Counted from the stretch's first letter, positions 13,531 through 26,026 are shown. The stretch: 64,000 nt of DNA from Holacanthus passer (GCA_025331565.1 JAFREQ010000039.1:2976001-3040000), one strand, 5' to 3'. The notes: generated from the sequence alone by a model not told the origin. Program-made: numbers and translations.

Positions 13531-14780
13531 TTTGTCAGCTGTCTCTGACAGATCTCTGCTGTCACCATCCATCACATTTTTCAGAACGACTTCTTGGTTC
13601 AACTTTGACCTTCTATACTTACTGTAGTCGTGCACAGTTTTTCAATGTAATGAGGAATTATGACTGACATCTAAGGTGATCTCACTTTGAGTTTTACCTC
13701 CTAATATAGATTTAGCAAATCTGGAGAGACATTTGGATTTTTTATAACTTGTCTGATCAGCTGACAGATTGTGCTTTTTGTCTCATTCGGCTTAATGCAG
13801 TGATGTCACCATGATCCCAGACCTCAGGAATGACATTGACGAGTACAAGATTATCATAACCGACAATCTGCAAAAATAAGACTTCAGTTGGAACAACACT
13901 TCAAATAAGGCTCAAGCGGTCAGCGTGCTAGTGATGCGTATGTTGAGGTGTTTCACGCTAATCATGTTGGGAGTGGTTTCATTTGAAAGGTGGAGCATTT
14001 ATTTCTTTAGTGTTTTAGGTATTCGCGTTTGAACTGTTCACAGTTTTTCACATAAAAAGATTAACGAGAAACTACCGGAAATTATTCCAGTGTGCAAAAG
14101 ACAGAAGATGACATTTAAATGACTAAACAAAGCAAGTCTCAGCAGTTTGGACTGATTAAACTGGTCCTCCAACTGATCTTAACAGGCATGAAGACCAAAA
14201 AAGCTGAATTACAGGGGGTGTGGACCAATCTATCATACTTTTCTAAAGTCCAATGACAGCTCACCAAAAACTCTACACAACTTGTTTACAAGCCGTAGTT
14301 GAAAATTGGAACAAATTAAATACAACATCATGCTCTACATCATACCAGCTTTTTGGTCCAAGGTGAATACAAATAATGACACATTCACGTTTCAGATTCT
14401 CCAAAAAAGAGATATTGAATGCTGAACTGCTGCCAGCAGTTTTTGAAAGAGGACTCTTCATTTGCACACAGACTGTTTACACTCTTGCCAGCAGACCTTG
14501 ACGTGAATCTTTCAGTCAATTCGCCTACATTTTCTAAACACCCACTTGCCTGCAGCACAATCAGATGTCAGGAGGTCTATTTGGAATATTTTGCTTAAGA
14601 CGAGGAGGTTTTTGTAGATTCACATGTGATGTGTCGGCAGACAGGACATTCCAGGAACGTAACAGCTTTTACTGTAACACACTGCTCATTTTGAGAAGCT
14701 GTCGTGAAACTGAGCCAACAGGGAAGCTGAGGGGAAGTTGAAGATTTACAATTTGGCTTGTGGTTTGTGCTTTTGCTGAC
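13531..14780. other. Intergenic, no gene recognised
   Basis: This may include further decayed transposon sequence, but I cannot align it to the Tc1 catalytic domain. A 64-codon minus-strand frame at 14,273-14,467 shows no domain. Confidence 0.4.
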
Positions 14781-14784
14781 TAAC

Positions 14785-15318
14785 CCTGAGCCTGTGTGTG
14801 TGTGTGTGTGTGTGTGTGTAAGTGTGTGAGTCTGACTTATGCTACTTTTGGGGACACACACCCAGGGTAAAAGTCAGGGTTAGGCAAATAGTCATTAGGG
14901 TTAGTGTTAAGGTAAATTTCCAGAAAATCTCTAAAGTCTTCCCCATTAGTGATATACGTAAGTGTGTGTGTGAGAGAGAGAGAAAGAGAGAGAGAGCCTG
15001 AATGCATTCATCACACAGCTCTGCAATGAAGCCACATTGCAAGTAAAGGCTGCACTTTGCAATTTAAGTGTGTGAGTGTGTGTGTGTGTTTGAGAGATCA
15101 GTTCATTGGGGATGGCTTGTCCAGTTGGGGACAAATGCTGTGTCCCCAGTTGGGAAACAGCTGATTTTTGGGTCAGTGATTAAGTCAAGGGCTAAGGTTA
15201 GGTTAGGGAAGTAGTGGTTATGGTTATGGTCAGGGTAAGTCTCCAGGAAATGAATGTAAGTCTATGTAATGTCCTCAAAAGTTACTTAAGTAAACGTGTG
15301 TGTGTATGTATGTGTGTG

Positions 15319-15350
<32 letters not shown>
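14785..15350. repeat. TG-repeat composite with TTAGGG-like stretches, two related units
   Basis: Two related units lie at about 14,790-14,970 and 15,075-15,300. Each is bounded by TG repeats. Each contains GGGGACA words, then a run of degenerate GGTTAGG/AGGGTTAGT motifs, then TCCAGAAAAT or TCCAGGAAAT before the next TG repeat. A (GA)n tract closes the block at 15,321-15,349. This looks like a teleost minisatellite-like repeat that mixes microsatellite and telomere-like hexamers. Confidence 0.55.
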
Positions 15351-15354
<4 letters not shown>

Positions 15355-15606
15355 TGTTCTCTGAGTCATTGCTTAGTGGGCTTTAGGGGAAGTGTGTCAG
15401 ACCCAAAAACAACTGCAGTATAATCCAGAAAGGTCTCAGGGGTGTTTTAAATGTGTGTATGTGCATGCATGTATGTGTATGTGTGTGTGTGTTTGGGCTG
15501 ATAAGAGGTTGGGGGTATGAGTAGGTGCTGTTATTGGCAAAGAAATTACTAAATATCTTGCTTTACTGTAAGTGGGTGATGTGTCAAGGTTATGTCATGA
15601 CCTGTT

Positions 15607-15609
<3 letters not shown>

Positions 15610-15656
<47 letters not shown>

Positions 15657-15677
15657 TTCTCTCTCTCTCGCTCTCTA

Positions 15678-15709
<32 letters not shown>
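15610..15709. repeat. TC then CA compound microsatellite
   Basis: A (TC)n tract at 15,610-15,652, a short interruption, then (CA)n at 15,678-15,709. It is the source of spurious Leu-Ser and Thr-His open frames. Confidence 0.93.
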
Positions 15710-15713
<4 letters not shown>

Positions 15714-18379
15714 CGTCCTTAACTCTGATATCAGTCTGTATTCCGGCTTGAGTGACTCAGCCTGTTGTCAGGACGACATACCCATCTAACCCCGCCCCTC
15801 CTCCGTGGTCACCCCATGTCACACCACCACATCCATCCATACATCCATCCATCTGATTTGAGGCCTACATTCTTTACATCCCTGCTTTGATGCTCTCCTC
15901 CTCCTTCACTCTCTCCTAACTTCCTGGCATTGTGCGTCCCCATTGAGAAAGAGGTGAAAAGCTTTTCCCTCCCCTTCTTCCTCTCCTTAAGGCATGTTTT
16001 CCAGTCAACTTCAAAACCACAAGCGGCAACATGCTGCTATTTTTACCCCCGCTTCAAATTGGCCTGTTAAGATTGTTTATCTGTGTCCAGGGAGGAAGGC
16101 CTCTCAGCCAGGCCGGCCGCCGCAGCGCTGGGAGTGGACTGCAGTGGACTGAGCCTAAGCAAAGCCAGATGTTTGAAATTCTCCAGAAGGAAAGGTTTTT
16201 GTTTTGTCCTCTGTCCTTTCCAGGATGGAAAACAGGGTGAGGAGAAATACATCAGCCTTGTTTGTGTTCTAGAAAGCAGGAACTCTTGAGGCTTGTTCTA
16301 TGATGTTCCAAAGGAATATCGATGGCCTATGAGCACTGCAGTGTTTACTCAAAGGATCATGTCAGTGTTTGCTTTGACTCTTTTAATTTGTGCCAGTTGT
16401 GTAGGCTGTCTGTCGTTTTTCCATTCTTCTTGTGCATTGACATTTGCCGTCATTCATCTTTTGGCCCACTTGCAATAGGGCCTGGCAATGTTAGTCATTC
16501 AGTGGATTTGTTTCATTCAACGCCTCTGTCTAAAGCACGAGTACAGGCCAGATTGCCATGAACTTTGGTTTATTTAGTCAGTGTCCCCAGAGCTTGATTC
16601 CTGCTGGTTTTCGTGATGTCATATCTAGAGCCAACATCAGGTCAAAGCTTCCCCAAGTCCCATTTGTGACCTCGGCACTCCATACATTTCTCTGTGATTA
16701 GGTCACAAACTGTTCTTTAACCTCAGGTACAAGTTACAACCCTATTTTTTAACTTGTTATTCCAACAGTGAGTTGTATCTCCAAAGGTGTTTCTGTTGTC
16801 CGACAGGTCTGCTCTGCCTGGAGTGATATGATGTTGACCCCTGTTTATTTTCAATGTTTTTTTCAGGTTACGCAGAAGTATTGGAATCAAACATTGGTTG
16901 AATTTTGAGCAAACATTAACGTTTTTCACCTGTAGATGGTAGACACGGAGTAACGTATGGTGGCTGCCGTCACAGGTGGATCTACGCCTCTCCTCGACCA
17001 ACATTGGTCCATGGCTACATAAAGTACTGTATCTCAAATCTCATGGCTGGATTTCTACAAATTTTGTTTTGGATATTCAAGGTTCACGGAGGATCATCAA
17101 TCATCAACAATACAAACTTTACATTTGTAGCCCCACTACCTGTCATACGAAGAGTCAACAGACACAGAGCAAACTAGCATTCATTTGGAGTTTTGGGTCA
17201 TAAAACCATAACGATGAGCTAAAAGACAGAGTGCCAAAGCTCTGTAGATTTGAGGGGGGGTGCTTAGTGATTGTTCTCTGTGTATTAGTCACGATGAGCT
17301 ATGAGCTTTAAGAGGAGTAAAGATTGTGGCGTGGAGAGATGGATACATGCGAACCTTGGATTAGTTGCATTTACACCTGGCTTCCGTGATGTCAGAACAT
17401 CAGCTGTCTGATTCACCCAAGCTGCAGTTAAATATATGTGGGTTGCAATTTGTTCGTTCAGTCCAACACCTTTGTAGTTGTGGGGATAGTGAACATTTCA
17501 TTTCCAAACCCCTCATGTCCACTGGATCGTCACTGGCGTCCACATCGTGAGCCTAGCATCGTACACAAGAGGCCCTCATTTGGCTTAGTCAGAGTTTGTC
17601 TTTCAGAGTTTTTACATCATTGCTGTGTTACTTTTGCTCCTGTCAATCAGCTGACATCCACAGAAAGACATGGAAGTCTCCTCCAGGGGATCATGCTTAG
17701 CAAACATGCTGTCTCACACACTGAGTTGTCATATTCATGTCATCGGGGGTGTCTTTGTTTTCCACTACAGCAGCTAATTATAAGCTGAAACCATGCCATG
17801 AAATATGGGTCAGGAAAAACTGCTTATGGCGTGAAATGCAGGATCTACAAAGGCCATGGTGAACTGTAAATGTGTCTCTGCCTGTGCAGTATCTTTGTCA
17901 GCTGTGTGTCAGCTGTACACAGAGTGTGTGTGTGTGTGTGTGTGTGGCACCAGGAGGCTTAGCTGCCTCACTGGCTCAAAGTATCTCCGTGCTCCTTAGT
18001 TGAGATTGATGCTCTCCGCTGCTGCCATCAGCACTGCTCCCATTAGCATAAGTCTGCATGCTGGGGCTCATGCCCACCTCCCTCTGGGCTTTTACTCTGC
18101 ACGACCTCCACCTGAACCTGCACCGCTGACGCACATTAAGACACACAGGAACCCGAGGCTATACACACCACTGCGGCCTGAACGGCTCCATGTTAATGTC
18201 ACCGCGGCGGTGTCGTGTCTCAGAGCCTGACGTTTATCTAGACACTGGTTAACTATAGCCAAACGCAATGCAAGATAACAAACTGTGTCCAAGAGAAAGA
18301 CATACAGGGATGATGGATCGCATTTTAAGATAACACTACTGATCTGATCGGCCTGATGGGGGCACTATAAATACAGGTT
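15710..18379. other. Intergenic, no gene recognised
   Basis: A CATC-rich patch lies at about 15,830-15,855, a GC-rich stretch at 16,080-16,180, and a (TG)n at 17,923-17,946. Open frames of 60-116 codons overlap on both strands without domain character. Confidence 0.5.
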
Positions 18380-18430
18380 AAGATAAGATAAGATATTCCT
18401 TTATTCGTCCCGCAGTGGGGAAACTCACAA
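18380..18430. repeat. Short dispersed repeat with AAGAT tail, copy 1
   Basis: The sequence AAGATAAGATAAGATATTCC is followed by TTTATTCGTCCCGCAGTGGGGAAA split over the remainder. The same unit occurs at 25,122-25,179. Short tandem AAGAT copies at one end are the kind of tail left by non-LTR retrotransposition. I cannot name the parent element. Confidence 0.6.
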
Positions 18431-19849
18431 GGTTTTAAGGTTTATGTTTTATAGCAAATGTGATATCTCTGACACAGAGATCACTGAACTCATTTCCTTT
18501 TGCATGATGGAGGCTTTTTATATTCAAGACACATCATTGCTACAATACCAGGAAAAAAAGAGCTGGGCTTTTTACATCCTTTGCTTTAAGTACCCGAGAG
18601 AAAAGGAGATTTCATTTTTAACAATATAATTACAACATAAACATTACGTATTAAGTCTACCAGGAATGTGTGCTTGTACTGATTTACCTGACCAGTGATG
18701 ACTTCGCATGCCGTTTGTTTTTGCTGGACAACCTTGTGTTTTTTTGCCAAAGACCATTGAAATTATTAAGGGGGCTGTGCTGATGTTGGTCTGAACCCAG
18801 CCTTAGTCATTGTTGCAAACACCAGCAGATATTGGGTTGAGTGCAAACAGCAGCATTGCCAGCTACTGTATAGTTTTGGCTATTGCCACTGATTGGCCTG
18901 CGTCGTTCCTGGGGGACGTTATCGTTTAGTGAAAGAGCTCATTGATTCAAGGAGCAGAACGGGCAAGTCAGATAACAATTTGAGTTTGCGCGCACGCACA
19001 CACACACTCTTATACTTGAGCGAGCACACATTGCAGACACCTGTATGCTGTGGCTGTTCTCCTGATGATAAATGGCCGGGCTTGTGCCAACTTTCACTCT
19101 CCAATCCCGGCAAATGAAAGGAAAAAAATCATCATTGACTACAGCACAACAGTGTTCTGCATGGAATGGCTAGAGGGCGGTATCAATGACAGTTCAGCGG
19201 TGACTCTGTGATTCACCGTCTGTAAAAACACATAGTTGACTCTATCAATCACCTTCACTTAGCCCTATCAGTGTCAAGCCACTCTAGTTTTCCTGGAACA
19301 GATACGTATGAACAATAAGATGGCTCACAGGGGGGAGGTTTCTTGACGGGAAGGGAGGATCAGTATCAGGCCGGTGGCCCTGAGGTGTCTGATAGTCTGT
19401 CTGCTGGAGGTTTAATGCTTTTTTGTCTTTCTTCTCTCTTACAGGAACAATTAAAGTGTTTCATTCCACTGCACTACTGTGCATAACTCCTTTAGGCAAT
19501 GCATGTAATATGCAAGTAATATTCACTGACAACAAAGATGAGAGCAATTCAAAGCTTTAGTGCCTGAACTGGGGTCAAGGGACCTGCAATTCATGAGAAA
19601 GTTTATTGTTTCTATAATAGAAATCAAAGGCATAACATTTGATTAGAGGTTCAGTTGTCTCTATAATTTCCCCCAAATGTAATTATCAATACTAACTTAC
19701 TACAAAAAAACTCCTCAGGTGGATTTCCTTGGGATAAAATCTTACAAATTATGGTTTATGGACTCAGCGTCAATTGTGTTTCATACTGAATGTTTGGTAG
19801 ATTTCTCAACCCTTCTGCAAGGGGATACAGCTGTGAATACTAATGTTAA
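18431..19849. other. Intergenic, no gene recognised
   Basis: Unique sequence. I see no exon, RNA gene or named repeat. Confidence 0.45.
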
Positions 19850-20095
19850 TTTGGACACAAAAGCAGAGCGCAGATACAGGCGGAATCAGCTGAACCAGAT
19901 TTATTGTAGATAAGCAGGAGATGAATGAAGGGATGAGTGAAGGCAGGCAGGCATTGAGTAGCTGAACATAAGATGAGGCCAATGGCAAAGTGGAGCTAAG
20001 CTGGAGTGTTAAGAGCAGGCAAGGTGTAGTTTGAGCCTGAAGCATAAGAGACACAAGATTAGTAAAATCCAACAAAACACAAGGAGTCAAATCAC
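19850..20095. repeat. GA-rich dispersed repeat, copy 2
   Basis: Starts near TTGGACACAAAAGCAGAG and continues through ACCAGATTTATTGTAG and GGCAGGCAGGCA to AACAAAACACAAGGAG. Composition and word content match the block at 550-960. It is non-coding. Confidence 0.45.
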
Positions 20096-21403
20096 TTGAA
20101 TCATCTTTGAAGCATCTGTACTACACTTTCCAGTGCTCCGGTGCATATTTTAAGTTAAATAAGAACCAACAAGAGCACTTCATATTAATATTTGAACCCT
20201 TTGTAATTAATAACAGTGAATTTCTACAGTTCCCATAAAGCAGTGTGGGAGCACACTTACTATACATTTACCTACAGTTCAGCTTGATGGTTCATTGTTG
20301 ACCTTGGAAGAATCGGGTAAATATGCCTGTCTTACAGTACTTGTTGGACCCTGCCATAAGATTTTTTTGTCAAGAGTTTGTTTCTTCATATCCATGACAT
20401 CCACCCCCACTCTCTTAAAGTCATTTTTCCAACTTCTAAGTTTTATTCTTGGCTGTCTAAAAATCATGTACAATGTACAGTCAATAGTGTTTGTTAAAGG
20501 ATGCTAAGAACATTGGGTAAGAAACTGAATATTTGTTTCCTACCATGTGTATTATTTCTATAGGTCAAAGTTTACGTGGTGCAGGCAGTACAGAGGTTGG
20601 TGTAACCTTTTCTTTATCTTATCTCACCACACTCTGCGTAGTGGAATGAACTGCCTGTAATACCACTGAAAAGCCATGACGCAAATTGGTCACGCTGGTT
20701 CATTTATTACAGTGATTTTTTTTTCATTGTGCATGTGAACGCCATGCCCACTTGTGGCACCTCATCGAACAAAGAGGGTAGGGGATGTTGCCGTAATCTT
20801 TTCAAACTGTCAAAAACACCACAATTGTGAGGGTGAGGCGGCTTTAACGACTGCATTGACAAAGCAGTCATCTTGTTCTGCAGTGAGACTTGTCATGCTT
20901 GGACAACAGAATATTCATTTGTATCAGTGGCTTACCCACACACACTCTCTTGCATGCAGATCACTTGCTCTCCATTTCTCACCTGAAGGTGTGTGATGAT
21001 GCGGCCTGTGGCAGGTGGTTCAGACAGCGGTGCTGCAGTGTGACTAATAGTTGTTGCTAAATGGCGTGAACATCCTGTGCATCTATTGGATTAATGCTGC
21101 TGCTCCCCTTCCTACACTCAACCTTCCCATCCCTCCGTCCATTTATTCACTCAATTATCCATTGTTTCCTCAAGGTAACTATAGTGTACATGAAATCTGT
21201 AGTTTACGGAATAAAACGATGATTCAGAAAAGACACGTCTTTGACCCCAAAAAACAGACTTGTTATGAAAAGAGCCTAATTATGAGCGCAGTGGTGTACT
21301 GCACCATGACTCAGCGTAACTGAAACCGAGAGACAGAAAAAATTAATCTTATATAAACTTGCAATCGTCGTCATTTAACGTCATTCCGCCGCTCTCCTTC
21401 CAG
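20096..21403. other. Intergenic, no gene recognised
   Basis: Unique AT-rich sequence. A good polypyrimidine tract with CAG closes it at 21,401-21,403 (see the candidate exon that follows). Confidence 0.45.
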
Positions 21404-21715
21404 GCACAGAGGCAGTGCGGACGGACAGACGGAGAGGCAAGGAGGATGACATCACCATCACCCGCGGGAGCCAAGGCCTGCCATTCATGCCAGCGGTGTG
21501 TGTGTGTGTGTGTGTGTGTGCATGTGCATGTGCATGTGCGTGTGTGTGCGTGCATGCGTGTGTGTGTGTGTGTGTGCGCGCGTCTGTGGGAGCCTCTGTC
21601 TCTATCTGTCATTTCCTGGGAGAGAATAGAACAGGAAGCCGGAGTGAGAGCCGACAACAAGCTCTCGCCTCACCTCCACAAGGAAGCCTTTCTCTCCGGA
21701 GAGCAAAAAGGAGGG

Positions 21716-21780
<65 letters not shown>

Positions 21781-22035
21781 TGTGTGTCCCTCATTCACTC
21801 CTGCATTCATAGTGCAGGGGCTGGTGTTGGTTTGGAGTTTGCGTAAGCCTCTACTGTTTACATTTTCTTTTAGTCCAAGTCTGACTCTTTTAAAACCTTT
21901 GAACAAATTGCGATCACTTTTCTTAGACAGCTGTGTGCACAGACTCTTCAGGGACAGGGGCGCCTTGGCAGAGGGGCATCCATCACTCCATGCAGGATGG
22001 ATGTGGATCAGACACTGCCTAACTACTCTAACTTG
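21404..22035 (+). ncRNA. Candidate upstream exon(s) of the miR-29 host transcript
   Basis: A strong acceptor-like CTCTCCTTCCAG ends at 21,403, and a consensus donor GTGAGT begins at 22,036. Within the interval a second AG (ATGCAG, ending 21,995) would make a 40-nt exon at 21,996-22,035 that could encode MDVDQTLPNYSNL. Two long TG repeats fill much of the middle, so one exon spanning everything is unlikely. I infer a spliced non-coding transcript reading toward miR-29, because the same strand has another exon-like island at 24,317 and the microRNA exon at about 25,916. This is speculative without RNA data. Confidence 0.25.
21496..21787. repeat. Two long TG microsatellites
   Basis: An interrupted (TG)n with CATGTG and CGCG variants lies at 21,496-21,582, and an almost pure (TG)n at 21,716-21,787. 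Alternating purine-pyrimidine runs of this length can adopt Z-DNA. They also create the longest open frame in the window (226 codons, Cys-Val runs), which I do not regard as a gene. Confidence 0.95.
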
Positions 22036-22036
22036 G

Positions 22037-24316
22037 TGAGTTGGAGTTGTTGAAAAGAAACTTAATCAACTTAGTAAAAAGAGACAATGAATGAATGTCA
22101 CTGCCTTTAGTATAGTGATTCAGATCTGCTCTTATGCCCTCATTTTCTTTTTTTCCTCTTATGTGTTCCTATCTAATACACAGAAATGTGTGTGACACTA
22201 TTATTTTGAAATTCTGTACTGTACACTTATAAATGAAGGCAACTCAGATGAGTCTATTAACATTTTTATCAGATCTTGTCTCATCTGGACTGGAGTGGAA
22301 ATTGCACTTTTGTCGGACTGCAATATACTTTGAAGTGTGCTCCCCATAATTTGTGCGACAGCTTAACTTTATATTTACTCCTCTATCTGCTGTGTTGTGC
22401 GATTATTCACTGATGACTGGCACTAGGTTGCCTCTCTGCCAGCACTGCTGCTGAACAGCTGATCCTGACCTTTGACCTCTCTAAACTAAGGGCAGGAGTG
22501 ATGAGAGCTTCCCCTGTGTGAATACACCGGCAATTACATCACCATAGTAACTGTCTCATGGGGTGGCTTCGAGATGTCATGTCGCCCTCTTGTGCCAATA
22601 AGCAGAATTACAGGATCCGAGCAGTGTGGTAAACCACATATGATAGCATAAAAAATATTGTCTCATGAAGCCTATCTTAGTGTGAGGTCATATCTGCTTG
22701 ATTAGTCTAGCTATGAAATGCTGCCCAGCCTTCCCCCCTTCCACTGTCCACACCCTCCTAAGTCAACAGCAGGGTGTCATTAAACCCCAAGTAACGATCC
22801 AACCTGGATGGGCCGATTGTCGCACCCTCTCACACCCCTGTCATTAAGGGTCATCTGACACTCATCTTTCAAACACCTGTAAGGGCCACTCGGACAATGC
22901 AGCATTTACTGTAGCCTTGTTGTCATGACGACCTGGCCGGTTACATAAGTGCTGGGCGCCAGTTCCCACAAACGGCTGCCTACGGAGGTCTTTGTGCTGT
23001 GACACGAGACACCGCAGACACTGTCACTGTTTGTACATTCCTCTGGCTGGATGTGCTCCTCTGCTCGTATGTCACAGAGGAAACAGAAGTGCCGGGGGAG
23101 CAGAACAATGCAGCCGCTTTAACAAGCTATTTAATCTGGTGTCGAGTGTGTTCAAATCAGATTATTCTTTAAACCAGTGATGAGAATCCGCCAGCTGGGT
23201 GCTAACCCTAACCCTCAGTGCAAATAGACTCAGCATTTTCCTGATTCTACTGGATGAATCAGACATATTTGAAGATTCTGTCACCGACAATCTCACTGAA
23301 TTTCTAAAGCTGGACAGACGCTGCATTTTTTATCTGAAACTCAATACACGTTCTAATCTGCCTCACATTTAGTACGACAACTTGCGCCGTATATACTAAC
23401 ACTGTGTAGACCAACATAAGCATGGAACCTGCAGTCGGTTTTGTTAATCGGCAATTCCAATAATGATTATTCAAACAATGATGAAAAAATGAGGAAGGCA
23501 GCATTGTTTTGTGGTCTTTTTGTGCTAGGAATGGAAGTGTGGAATGCATGTGGCTGGAAGATGCAGACAAGACAAGAAAGATGCAGTCTGCCCGTTCTGC
23601 AGCAAAAGGCAGTTTTATATCAAAGCACAGTCTCCAAACATGTAAAATACTCCTCCAGTAACATTAGAACATGCTCACTACTGTTCATAACCTTTTGATA
23701 GGAGTCATGTGGGAAATCAGCCTGCGGAACTGTTCAGCAAGAAAACCGACCAAAATTTGTTCCAAATATCCAACAGAGTTTCTGAGATCATTGATTGTTC
23801 AAAAACACAAGAGCAAAAGTGTAAAGTCTGGATTAAACAGTGTGTTTATCTGCTCTATTATATGTTGCAATTGTCGGCATATCCAACTAACTAACTTAAC
23901 TAACCTAGTGTTACTTCCGAGGCCAAGAGTTAGATCCATTATTTTGTGAGGTTACAGGTTAAGCTCCTTTGCAACTAGTAAAAAAAAAAGAAAGAAAGAA
24001 AAGAAAAACTGGTGCTGATGCTTTGATGATCCTTTTAGAGGATGATTCTCATTTTAATACAAGTCAGGTAGAGTTGACATTTAGACCATATTACATGCAC
24101 ATAAGTGTGTGTCCATACCTGCAGGACCGGTACAATCAGTTGCATTCAGTGTCACATAGCTTTAGCTCAGGAGATGATAAATGAGCTATTGTTGGTGTTA
24201 TTGTGTTTGTACAGTCCACTCATGAATACTAATGTGTGTATACGCATACATATACATTCATTCACAAGGGCTTTCAACTCTGTCGTCATGTGATTCTTCT
24301 GTCTTCTTCCCTGCAG
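22037..24316. other. Probable intron or intergenic sequence, no gene recognised
   Basis: Unique sequence with a GAAA-rich tract at 23,979-24,007 and a CTAACCCTAACCCT doublet at about 23,203. No coding exon is seen. Confidence 0.45.
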
Positions 24317-24341
24317 GATCAGTGGCGGCGAGGATCAGACT
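24317..24341 (+). ncRNA. Exon-like 25-nt island upstream of miR-29
   Basis: A textbook acceptor (TTCTTCTGTCTTCTTCCCTGCAG, ending 24,316) and a consensus donor GTGAGT (24,342) bracket 25 nt. A 25-nt exon breaks any frame, so a non-coding host RNA fits better than a protein gene. The borders are seen directly. Use in a transcript is inference. Confidence 0.3.
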
Positions 24342-24939
24342 GTGAGTACCCAAACATGGTTTAGAATAAAGCAAGAGCTCATCATTATATGCTGAATGTC
24401 TAAAAGAACAACACGTGTCAGTGCGTAGCTGACAACACCCCCTATGAATTTCTCCTAATACAGGCGTAGCTGTCATGTGCTGTCAGCCTTGTTTGTTGTG
24501 ATGTCTCTTCTGTTTGATTCCTCAACGCTGCTGGAGGCGGATTTTCACGTACCAGCCGTCCATGTCGCTGCGCTGCCATGACAACCACATTCATGTTTAA
24601 GACAGAGTTTCTCGAAAAAAAAAAGGAGCTGTCACGTTTCTCCTCTCTGACAGAATAACTCATCAGCTGGATTGGCACATGGACGTACTGCCAGGAGGAT
24701 GTCAGTCGAAAAGAGTATGACTCAACTGACTTGACTACTAGCGACACTGTGTGTGTTGTTCATGGCTTTTCATGGCATCGTTGTTGTGCTTGCATTACTG
24801 TCATTATTGTATTATGCTTTTGACAAACAATAGCCAATAAGCATTAGTCGTAAGGATAGTAATGTTAATGTTATTGTTCTATGCCAGCAAAATTTAAGCA
24901 AATTCGTGGCATTGATCAGCTTAACTTCTACGTAGTCTG

Positions 24940-25830
24940 TTGTGTTGTATCCCTTCAATTGAAGTATGCATTCAGATAGGCCTTAGGTGAATTTGTTCGA
25001 TTCATCGTAGGTTTGTTCAAGTAACTCGAATTGCAGCCAGTGTTCACCTGTTATAAACATGGCTGTGCCTCAAACCCCCAGCAGATCATTGTTTGCTAAG
25101 TAGCATTGTGATAGTGGGAAACATAAGATAAGATAGGATATTCCTTTTTTTAGTCCTCCAACGGAGAAATTTACAACATGGCATCAGAACTAAGTTAAAG
25201 TGTCAGAAGTCAAATTGCTATTCTAAACTTTGACTTAAATTCTAAGCTTTGCTGAAACTTGATCAGTTGAATCCAAAGCACTATCAAGCAGACCGAAATT
25301 GACCAAAGCATCAGAAGATCAAAACATCAAACTTAGTTCCCTGAGAGACAAATTCATCACAGAATGTGCAACATAAAGAATGCAAGAATCCCATCAGAAG
25401 AAGTACTGTCAAAAGAAAGCTGTCTTGTAGTTGTCTCAGAGGATGAATAACGTTTTCTAAACCACTTATCAGGAGGAGAAACACGGCCAAACACTTGGGG
25501 TGGACTAAGAAATACCTGAATTTCAAAGTGGAAGGCTGAAAGTTTGAAATGTATGGCAGTAGCAGAAGAGTATCTAAGGAGACAGGACAAAGACTGATAC
25601 CACAGTGTATCAACAGTATACTGACAGTGAAACGTGGTGGTGGGAAAGTTTGCCAGTGCTTTGTCAACTCTGGAGATGGACACCTGCACCAAATTGACTT
25701 CACCCTGACTATGGAGAGGTATCACTCCATTCTTCAGAGACATGCTATACCCTCGAGTTTGCATCTTTGTGGAGAGGAATATTATTTTTATATTAGACAT
25801 TTTTAATGCTTACTTTTTATCTTTTTTGTG
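24940..25830 (+). mobile_element. Degenerate Tc1-type transposon, copy 2
   Basis: This is the most complete of the Tc1 relics in the window. After homology to copy 1, the translation from about 25,465 gives KPLIRRRNTAKHLGWTKKYL, a stop, then KFEMYGSS, LIPQCINS, TVKRGGGKVCQCF and, at about 25,727-25,760, LQRHAIPSSLHL. That is the conserved order of the Tc1 transposase catalytic domain (KHGGGSVMVWGCF-like, then LQRHAIPSGL-like). The DDE aspartates and the C-terminal part are degraded or absent. A 58-bp AAGAT-tailed repeat is inserted near its 5' part. Confidence 0.8.
25122..25179 (+). repeat. Short AAGAT-tailed repeat nested in Tc1 copy 2
   Basis: Other copies of the transposon read GGGAAAC directly followed by (A)GGCATCAGAACTAA. 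Here about 58 bp matching 18,380-18,430 separate those two words. An AAC is present at both edges and may be a short target-site duplication. Confidence 0.7.
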
Positions 25831-25938
25831 ATGACAGCTGCATGCCATCTCAAATAAAGTAACAAACCCTTATTAGCACGTTACTCCCTGCCGTTGGTTC
25901 ATCTCACCGCTGCAGCTGTGATCCAACACCAAAAACGT

Positions 25939-26026
25939 CTTCCCCCAGAAGCTGGTTTCACGTGGTGGTTTAGATGTGTGTTCCCGTTGTCTAGCACCAT
26001 TTGAAATCAGTGTTCTTGGGGACAGG
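25939..26026 (+). ncRNA. mir29b: miR-29b precursor hairpin
   Basis: The 3p arm at 25,992-26,014 begins TAGCACCATTTGAAATCAGT and matches vertebrate miR-29b-3p at every base I can compare, including the seed AGCACCA. The 5p arm at 25,951-25,973 begins GCTGGTTTCACGTGGTGG and pairs with it, differing from the mammalian miR-29b-2 star arm by only a few bases. Outside the arms, CCCCCAGAA pairs with TTCTTGGGG, giving the expected lower stem. miR-29 represses extracellular-matrix genes (collagens, elastin) and DNA methyltransferase 3 transcripts in vertebrates; that role is known for the family, not shown here. The next hairpin lies 162 nt downstream and is surely co-transcribed. Confidence 0.95.

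Noticed and set aside
21359..22039. Longest open frame of the window (226 codons, + strand) and its overlapping partners
   Set aside because: Most of it is Cys-Val or His-Thr runs from TG/CA microsatellites, open on several frames and both strands. No domain outside the repeat.
22992..23180. 62-codon + strand ORF
   Set aside because: Short, no domain, no splice or promoter context.
25357..25800. Minus-strand ORFs of 130-147 codons
   Set aside because: They are antisense shadows of the degenerate Tc1 transposase on the + strand.
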